Positions 32,767-39,902 of a stretch of DNA of 39,902 bases are shown here, piece after piece (position 1 is the first letter of the stretch; every line of letters starts with the position of its first letter). The stretch spans positions 1 to 39,902 of the forward strand of contig JNEU01001126.1 in assembly GCA_000697475.1 (NCBI GenBank), read 5' to 3'. This stretch comes from Lichtheimia corymbifera B2541 (taxonomy: Eukaryota > Mucoromycota > Mucoromycetes > Mucorales > Lichtheimiaceae). The translations under genes were made by a program, and so were the position numbers. The notes below the pieces were generated by a model. It saw nothing but the letters and a program-made list of their open reading frames with translations. It was not told the DNA's origin and did no database searches.

Positions 32767-34947
32767 CTATCTGCGACCACCATAGCCACCACGGCCACCT
32801 CCACGGCCACCTCCACCGTAACCTCCACCATTTCGATAGCCACCGCCACCACCATTGCGGCCACCATTTCGGTTATTGTTGTTGTTATTGTATCCACCAC
32901 CGTATCCGCCGCCGCCATAGCCACGACCATTGCCACGACCACCAAAGTCACGTTGTTCTCGTTCAGCCAGCTCTGGTAATTCCTTGAGAGAAACGAGAGA
33001 CACACCACGATTACCATTGTAAGGACGACCCGCAAGCCAGACTTGGCCATCTTCCTTCACTTCAACCTTGGAAGAAACACAATCGAAAACAACACCGCAA
33101 TAATCACTGGTCATGCGCCATGCACGGCAATCCTCATAGCCCAAATCAGGAAATTCACGCTTGATGATGCTGCGGACATAGCCGGGATGTTGGATTTCAC
33201 GATCGATTTGGAACATAAGGGTAGTGAAACCTTCCATGGCAGAAAGCAATGAACGGCTGGGAACACCTTGATGATAACCAGAGACAAAAGCAAGGGCAGC
33301 TGCAACAGCATTAGTGGCACCATGCTTTTCAATCAATTCTTGAGCAGATTCAGCAAACAAGGGCAAGACATCGGGATTCACAGTGTCAATTTGTTGAAGA
33401 GCATCCTCAGTGGTAGCCTTGATGATATCTTCAGGACGTGGAGCTGACATGCGTTCAAATTGAACACCAGTACGACGAGTGATAAGGTTCAAGAGAGATT
33501 CTTCTTGAGGCTTGAAAAAAGTGACACAGACACCCTTGCGACCAGCACGACCCGTACGACCGGAACGATGGACATAACTTTCAGTATCCTTGGGAGGTTG
33601 ACAGTTGATGACCAAATCCACTTGAGGAATATCGAGACCACGTGCCAACACATCTGTGCACACAATACACTTGTATTTGCCTTGACGGAAAGCCTTCATT
33701 GTTGATTCACGCGATTGTTGTGCAATATCACCATGCAACACGGCAGCATCTTGCTTGATCTTTTCATGAGTACCCAATTCGTTGGCATCTGCTTTGGTGG
33801 CACAAAAGATGACTGTCAATCCACTACGGCCATAGACATTGACGACATCACCGATAATGTCAGCACGTGCTTGATAAGATGATGGCATAGCAATATGACG
33901 AATGTTTTGGTTGGTGCGGTTCTTTGCATTGCCGACAAGATCGATACGCTTATAGTCGCTCTTCATGAATCGCTGAATAGTTTCCATGACTGATTCGGGA
34001 ACAGTAGCAGAGAACAACAAAGTCTGATAATCGCGTTCCGATTTCTGCTCCTTGACAAAGTCGAGTGCTGCAAACATGTCTTGTTCGAAACCACGAGCAT
34101 CCAACCTATAAATAACAATGACATGTTATTATCTCAAATCATAATATATAGTTGATCCCAATACTTACATTTCATCAGCCTCATCGAGAATAATGTACTT
34201 GAGAGCATGGAGCTTAAGATTGCCATACTTGATGTGATCAAGGATACGACCAGGAGTACCAACAATGACATCAACACCAGCCTTGAGGACTGAAGTTTGT
34301 TCTTGATAAGGAGTACCACCATAAACAGGCAATGCTTGAAGACGGTTGCCAGAGATAGTCTCGAAATCACCACACACTTGCTTTGCCAAATCACGGGTAG
34401 GGCACATGACCAATACTCTTGGAGCACGACCACGGCGAGTGTTGTATTCAGTATCCAAAGTCAACTTTTCAATGACGGGCAATGCAAATGCAAGAGTTTT
34501 GCCGGTACCGGTACGTGCACGTGCAAGGACATCGTTGCCATCAAAGATAGAATCGAAGGTAGCTGCTTGAATATCAAACAATGACTTGATGCCACGAGCC
34601 TCCAAGTTCTCAACAGTGCCTTGGGAGATTCTGAACTTGCTCAGTTGCAAATGCTCGGGTACTTGATCGTCCTCGTGCTTGCCACTCTCTTCAACAACTT
34701 CGGTCTTGCGCTTCTTGTTTTGCGTTTCTTCTTGTTGTGGCTCAACTTCCTTGGTGGCCTCTTGATCTTCAAACTTGTGGTGCGAATTCATCGATCGATC
34801 TTCTCTATCCCGCTTTTTGGATCCGTCATACTTGGAATGCTTGGAGGAGCGATCTCGCTTATCTATAGCCCATAGTGAGTACTCCTTGACTAGATCTATA
34901 ACCAACCACCTTCAATACTTACCACGATCAGAGTAGGAAGTGGGCAT
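32767..34947 (-). CDS. DDX21/DDX50-type DEAD-box RNA helicase with GUCT domain
   Basis: ATP-dependent RNA helicase of the nucleolar RNA helicase 2 (Gu) family, acting in ribosome biogenesis and RNA processing. Three exons: 34923-34947, 34169-34862 and 32767-34105. The sum is 2058 bases, 685 residues. The N-terminal ~80 residues are charged and Lys/Arg/Glu-rich. Helicase motifs follow in order: ARTGTGKT (124-131), PTRDLA, GG, TPGR, DEAD (235-238) followed by EMLDARGFEQDM, SAT (272-274), ARGLDIPQVD and HRSGRTGRAG. After the core comes a GUCT-type domain (SLLSAMEGFTTLMFQ, CVVFDCVS-like segment), then an RGG/GGY/N-rich low-complexity tail ending GGYGGRR, suited to RNA binding and condensate formation. 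Intron 2 falls inside motif II's DEADEML segment. Family membership is secure; the human DDX21 equivalent is the closest named relative. Confidence 0.94.
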
Positions 34948-35363
34948 AATGTGCGGGAAAAGAGTGTAACGAGAAACAGAAAGGAATTTCCTTCCCTCCT
35001 CTCCTTAAGGTACTCAATGGGTGGCTTTTCGGAAACATGCTGCTGCTGACACCTTTCCAATCAGCAGTGTCGGATCATAGAAATAGCTATTCTCGTACCT
35101 GACAACAGCATAATAAATGTCTCATTCACTCTAAAGGACCAATCAATAGCATTATAAGTTGTTTTTTTTTTTATGTGTTTGTGTATTCTATGCATCATGT
35201 ACCACCACATTGCATCCGATGTGGAATGTGCATCATCATCAACAACAGCTGCTGCAGTACAAAAAGGGAGGAGGAGATGGGCGGTGAATGACCACCTGTG
35301 GCCAGGGACCACTAAACGTACTCTGCTCTTTGTTACCCCACGAAATGCAGACAAGCTTTGGGG
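34948..35363. promoter_or_regulatory. Shared divergent promoter of helicase and hydrolase
   Basis: 416 bp between two head-to-head genes. It contains a T-run at 35162-35171 and several CAT/ATG-rich segments, but no named element stands out. The two genes may share regulation; this is inference from spacing only. Confidence 0.45.
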
Positions 35364-37036
35364 ATGCACAACCATGTGAAACTTTACATATACTTTACAA
35401 TATTGTGTGCTCTTGCATTCTTCCCCAATATTGCTTTTTCTTTCTTCTCTTCACATCATATAACGCCATTGCATGACTTTTTTACTATCATGGTTTATGA
35501 CGGTTTTGCTGTACGCAACATCATTTACTTTATCGCTGTCATGCAAACAGCTATAGCTCCGCTGGCCTTTGTATACCACGTGTACTATCTCATCACCACG
35601 CAAGCCCTCTTTTCCACACATATACCTATAATCGATTCCTTAATGGATACATGGCTCAAGATTGAGCTCATCTTTTATATATACTTTCAAGTCACTTGGA
35701 ATAGGATGCAATCCTTGTTACCACCTGTTAAACCTGGTCTCAAGGCACGTCGGCGTTTATTCCACAATACGATCAACAACATTACCGACATAGATGATTG
35801 GATCACAGGCTGGTTCCTGAAACCTAATGGTCGTCCACCATGCTTACAAGAAATACGACGTGAAAACCTTGCAGAATGGTACGTAACCAACGTCTTTTCT
35901 CATGTCTTTTTGCTCACTTTTATGCAGGGTAGCATGGGCCTTTTTTGCAAAACCTTTGGAATCGGTCTTGGAAGATGTTGAGGAGACAGACCAAGTGCAA
36001 TGGATGACCGATTCTTTGATAAGCAAGTTTTGTTTGGAGCTGCAGCCAGGATATGACGAAGACATTCGTGCATTACGTCTCACACTTGATCCTGTACAAG
36101 CATATCATCGACCTTTGGCATTTTATATTTGCATGGCATCCATCACATTCATGATCCATCACGTGTTGTTTGAGCGATATTGGCGAATGCAGCGTTATCA
36201 ATGTGGACACCTGTCGTACTGGCTACGATCAGGTGGGGCCAAAAAATCTGACAACAAAAAGCCGATCGTGTTTATTCACGGCATCGGACCCGGTTTCCTA
36301 CCCTATATTAAGTTTTTGTGCAACCTGCTACGACTGGATGATGGGGCATCAGATGTCTTTTGTGTCGAGTTACCACACGTATCCATGCGTTGTATAGAGC
36401 ATGCGCCAACTATGCATCAGACCGTACGTGACTTGAGATTCATGCTAGCCTATCATGGATATCGAGATGCTGTCTTTGTCGCCCACTCTTTGGGCACAGG
36501 CGTTGTGTCTTGGGTCTTGCAACATTCTCCAAAGACCGTTGCTTCCGTTGTCATGCTCGATCCCATATGCTTTATGCTGCATTATAAAGATGTCTGTTAT
36601 AACTTTGTTTATCGCATACCAAAGACTGCAAGCGAGGTATGTAAAAAACCATCATCCTGGTACTTTGCATAACACTAATATCTTTCTAAATAATACGTAG
36701 TACATTGTCAAGTTTTTTGCTTCCACCGAGCTGTATATATCTTATTATATCTCCCGCCATTTTCACTGGTTCCAACTTGCACTCTATGTGACGCCATCGT
36801 ATCTTGCAAATAGCCCCTACGCTTCCACGACAACCATCACCATGCCACGCAACACTAAAATCTTCCTTTCGGAGCACGACAATATTGTCCATTCAGATCG
36901 CGTGCATGATTACCTGGTGACCAACGCCATTGATTCCACTATTATGGAGGGAATGGATCATGGATGGTTCCTTTTAAGGTCTTCTTGGCAAGGTGAGATC
37001 ATGGCTGCAGTCAAGGAATTCGCATCCAATGTATAG
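35364..37036 (+). CDS. Membrane-associated alpha/beta hydrolase
   Basis: Three exons: 35364-35878, 35928-36636 and 36701-37036. The sum is 1560 bases, 519 residues, starting MHNHVKLYIYF. Residues ~6-32 and ~50-85 are hydrophobic and probably span or dip into a membrane; a third such stretch is at ~238-255 (FYICMASITFMIHHVLF). The hydrolase fold starts at PIVFIHGIGPG (oxyanion loop, His289), the nucleophile Ser359 sits in AHSLGTG, and Asp468 in SEHDNIVHSD and His495 in MDHGW complete the triad. The family covers lipases, esterases and acyltransferases; the long membrane-linked N-terminal part suggests a lipid-like substrate, but the substrate cannot be read from the sequence. Introns are 49 and 64 bp. 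It is transcribed divergently from the DEAD-box gene. Confidence 0.87.
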
Positions 37037-37424
37037 AAAGATACCCCCCACCCTGTTTACATATTACACGACTCATACCCGGTGCAACCGTTCTCTATAA
37101 TCTAATATACAACAACATTCAATATACATCGTTCCATCGAAATTAGTTTTTAGATACCATAACAGTGATGTATTCTAGTACCGAAGATTTTACGTATATG
37201 TATTACAATATCAGTGTGTGGTAGCAGATGGGGTTGCTTGCTTCGCTCGTTAATAATTCGCAAACTGCCATTTGAAAGTCCATGCTTCCCAATCATCTTT
37301 ATTGCCCAATCCAATGCGTGTAAACGAGTCTGCTGTTCCAACACACCATCTCCATCATTCAACTTTTTTTTTTATCCGAGTGGATTTGATTGAGCAGCGC
37401 TCACACAAAGAAACATCATTGAAC
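37037..37424. other. Hydrolase 3' flank
   Basis: No gene seen. A T10 run is at about 37366. Sequence similar to the 10.5 kb relic begins at about 37430. Confidence 0.4.
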
Positions 37425-38233
37425 CGACTTAATTTCCAGCTCTTCCCACTCCCCTCTTCTGTTGGCCCACTCAAGTACAACTACCACCTGCGAACGATTG
37501 CCCTGCTTCAACTCATCAATGTCAATCCTGCAACTGCCTTGATCCTATTGTCTTTGACTGAATGGCAACTTCATGGCGTGTATACCCCACTACAACACTC
37601 GCGTTCCTTGACACTCCCCATCTCTTGTACACTCTTCTGCCACGACCAATCGTAACAGCTTTCATTCCAGCAGTTGCTATTGGCAAGGTCTTTACTTCAT
37701 TGTCTCAAGTTTCTTGCAGCAGGGTGCCTTGCAGCTTTTTTCACGGGAACAGCAGAGTCACTATGTAGAGACAGCTTTATTTACGTGTAGCAACTTGCTT
37801 CAATATATACGACTTCTTACGAATATGGATTTGGATGTTGCTTTGGTGCATGGGATGGAAAGGGAAGCACGTCAGCAGCAGCATTGGGTTCCTTTCAACC
37901 AACATATTAGATTTGGGATGGATTATGGGATTGCATGGATTCATTCAAATGCAGTTATGGAAATCCTGGAGTGTTGCCCTGGTTACTTGGCGCCTAGCCA
38001 GCGGGAACGATGAATCATATTACGTGCTTACGGCTGAGGATGATGATGGATTGGATGGCATGGACAAGAGGCCTTATATCTTTGATGAGAGGGGTTTTAC
38101 CACCATGGATGGTGTTCGAGCACTCAAACCAATGCATGCAACATCAGCTATTTCTACAATCATGGATGAAGATACTTATGACGGCAGCAACCAAGAATAC
38201 AATTGCATAACGATAGCCGCTGATTCTATGTGA
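37425..38233 (+). pseudogene. Probable membrane-protein gene or relic, paralogue of the 10.5-11.0 kb locus
   Basis: One plus frame is open from 37562 to the TGA at 38231-38233 except for a single TAG at 37766-37768. A candidate GT..AG intron at 37688-37774 would remove that stop and keep phase. The downstream part reads FLRIWIWMLLWCMGW and SSIGFLSTNILDLGWIMGLH (two hydrophobic spans), then VALVTWRLASGNDESYYVL and an acidic tail with RPYIFDERGFTTMDGV, like the cytosolic end of a multi-span membrane protein. A neighbouring frame upstream (YHLRTIALLQLIN, LLHCLKFLAAGCLAAFF) also looks membrane-like, so a frameshift or further intron is likely. Family not recognised. Whether it is live or dead is undecided. 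Confidence 0.4.
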
Positions 38234-38828
38234 TCCACTGGTGGGCTTCTGGATTGAAAGGGAGGATAGCAATTTGAAGGCCGGAAGGCGAGGTTGGATT
38301 ACCTACATCATTGTATCGAGACTCTTTTGTTCCTTTTGTCATATCACATTCACTAAACTTCCTTGTTCATATGCTGATAGACGATGGGCTGTGTCAATAA
38401 CGGATTGTATATATGTTCAAATAGACGCTTGTATTTACAGTGATAATAAACCCATAGTAATGGCACCCAACAAAACTGCTTGTTACGGAAGCTTGATCCA
38501 TTGTAAGCTTAAATCATTACGGCCAAGAAAGATGAGCTCTGTGGCAAAAGTACATACATCATAATGCTTACCTATGACAACTGCACTATCAGCATGAGCC
38601 ACCTTGTAAGTATAGCCTTATATGAGAACGAACGCTGGAGACAAGCAATACCATTACCGCTCATAATCTTGGATGCGCTGATCAGTTTTGGCTTGTTAAC
38701 CATACACCATCATAGGCGGACCTTACTATTTAGGGATCGTCTATCATGCACTCTCCACCCAATAAGAACCCTTCAAGCCCTGCCCCTCCGACTTATATTA
38801 CACGAACCCCTCTACACCTTTTACATTA
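38234..38828. other. Intergenic stretch without recognised gene
   Basis: Short plus-strand frames (38241-38564, 38564-38896) have no family signal. It lies between the membrane-protein locus and the inverted repeat. Confidence 0.4.
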
Positions 38829-39318
38829 TCAGGGTCAAGCTACTTAACAATGGACAAAGACCACTTGTCATATATCATTGCATAAGGAAAACATAAAGAC
38901 GCCTATATCTCTAAACTTTACAATGAAACATAAGGTCTTACATAGAACAAAGTTACTCGCCGGGGTCGAAAGTATCATGTGTAGAAGTTTCACGATCGTC
39001 GTGGCCAATCTCAAATTCACCCAATGTCACCACCAGCCTCGTCGAAAAAAAAAAAAAAAAAAAAAAAAAAAATTCAAGAGGTCGACCTGTTCAAATTTGG
39101 CTGGTGGTGACATTCGGTGAATCTGAGATCGGCGAGTTAGATCGTGAAACTTGCACACAGGGTGCGCTTCACCCTGCCGCGCAACTTTGTTCGATTGAAG
39201 TCCCCGCGTTTCATTGTAAAGCTTAGAGATATAGGCACATTTATGTTTTTACATATGATATAAGCGTTATGCTATATGACAAGTGGTCTTTGTTCATTGT
39301 CAAGTAGGTTGACCCTGA
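38829..39318. repeat. Large inverted repeat with A28 spacer
   Basis: The left arm (38829-39038) begins tcagggtcaag and ends tgtcaccaccagcc. The right arm (39099-39318) is its reverse complement with scattered mismatches, beginning ggctggtggtgaca and ending gttgaccctga. The 60 bp spacer contains 28 consecutive A (39045-39072). Shared internal landmarks are caaagaccacttgtcatat, cctatatctctaa.ctttacaatgaaac, gaacaaagtt and gtttcacgatc. The A-run beside one arm suggests retroposition of one copy next to an older copy in opposite orientation. Confidence 0.9.
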
Positions 39319-39377
39319 TAGAGCCAAAGATGCAGACGCACTTCTTTGTGTGACACAGCCCATTTGCATGATACTTC

Positions 39378-39545
39378 ACAATGAACAAAGACCACTTGTT
39401 ATATAGCATTACGCTTGTAGCATAGTAAAAACACAAAGGTGCCTATATCTCTAAACTTTACAATGAAACATGGGCTCTTCAATCGAACAAAGTTGCGCGG
39501 CGGGGTCAAGCGCACCCTGTGTGCAAGTTTCACGATCGTCGCCAC
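39378..39545 (+). repeat. Third copy of the repeat arm, 5' leader of the retroelement ORF
   Basis: Same sequence as the left arm of the inverted repeat from acaatg(g)aacaaagaccacttgt to gtttcacgatcgtcg, ending directly before the ATG at 39546. Its place suggests it is the 5' untranslated/promoter part of the element whose ORF follows, with the two upstream arms being truncated copies of that leader. Confidence 0.8.
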
Positions 39546-39902
39546 ATGTCTTTCGCGCAAATAAACAAATCGCCTGATAAGGAATCAGGCACTCGACTTA
39601 GTCCTCAAAAACCATCATATGCAGCAGCCACGCGTGCTCCTTCTTCGATTCGTGAATCGTTGAAGACACCCAAGGACCGTAAATATGCAACTCATTCCAA
39701 TGTCTGGAAATTAGGTGGTTCTCCTGCCTCATGTCCCAGTGTATTTTTCGACTTCACTTCTCGACCTGAAAACCGCTCTACTTTGCTACGTTTAGTCAAC
39801 ACCAGTTACCCCAATAACTGTGGAGTGCGTCTTCATAATGATCACGCGAGACGCATTGTTGAACTTTTCATCCCTGAATACCAGGATTATATTACCGTCA
39901 AT
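39546..39902 (+). CDS. Probable retroelement first ORF (gag/ORF1-like), truncated by window end
   Basis: Open from ATG 39546 to the last base, 119 codons seen. The N-terminus is Ser/Pro/Lys-rich (MSFAQINKSPDK, then PSYAAATRAPSS), a style common in ORF1/gag-like proteins of fungal retroelements. A folded segment follows (NVWKLGGSPASCPSVFFDF, TLLRLVNTSYPNNCGVRLHN). No zinc knuckle or reverse transcriptase is visible within the window. It follows directly on a repeat that occurs three times nearby, which supports a mobile-element origin. It could also be a host gene that captured the repeat as promoter. The class (LINE or LTR) cannot be decided here. Confidence 0.55.
   Translation, partial: MSFAQINKSPDKESGTRLSPQKPSYAAATRAPSSIRESLKTPKDRKYATHSNVWKLGGSPASCPSVFFDFTSRPENRSTLLRLVNTSYPNNCGVRLHNDHARRIVELFIPEYQDYITVN

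Noticed and set aside
32718..33050. Val/Met-rich 110-codon minus frame
   Set aside because: Shifted frame of the GGY/RGG-coding tail of the helicase.

Overview
The window reads as nuclear DNA from a filamentous fungus of the Mucorales (Mucoromycota). The genes are cut by many short introns of about 45-90 bp with GT..AG borders. The conserved proteins are eukaryotic (condensin SMC2, the golgin p115/Uso1, a DDX21-type helicase, thioredoxin). Two further loci, a degenerate F-box/TPR/LRR gene and a 543-residue protein, have the look of the large lineage-specific families of this order; that point is recollection of family style, not a search result. A Lichtheimia-like relative is possible but not proven.

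Layout. 1-5900 is a macro-repeat: about two and a half copies of a 2.2-2.6 kb unit, itself built of nested ~190, ~310 and ~180 bp subrepeats, with decayed reading frames on the minus strand. 7.6-9.4 kb holds a broken F-box gene. 10.0-11.0 kb holds three ~185 bp repeats and a relic whose paralogue lies at 37.4-38.2 kb. A four-exon thioredoxin gene is at 11.6-12.1 kb. 12.45-14.56 kb is a dispersed repeat that recurs, shorter, at 24.64-25.61 kb. SMC2 (21 exons, 1199 residues) fills 14.9-19.6 kb, followed by a 364 bp tandem array at 20.08-21.06 kb. A six-exon gene of unknown function is at 22.7-24.6 kb.

From 26 to 37 kb the window is gene-dense: p115/Uso1, a secreted KRE9/KNH-like protein with a tryptophan-rich acidic tail, a small UIM protein and a DDX21/GUCT helicase all lie on the minus strand, and a membrane-associated alpha/beta hydrolase is divergent from the helicase on the plus strand. 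The window ends in a repeat complex (38.8-39.5 kb: a large inverted repeat with an A28 run in its spacer, then a third direct copy) that leads straight into the start of a probable retroelement ORF cut by the window edge.

The genes do not form one pathway. They are mostly housekeeping functions (chromosome condensation, ER-Golgi tethering, redox, ribosome biogenesis, cell wall) separated by repeat-rich, decaying accessory DNA. For seven genes I rebuilt the exon chains by hand; each gives a total CDS length divisible by three with no internal stop. I saw no convincing tRNA, rRNA or CRISPR array and no novel defence or biosynthetic system.
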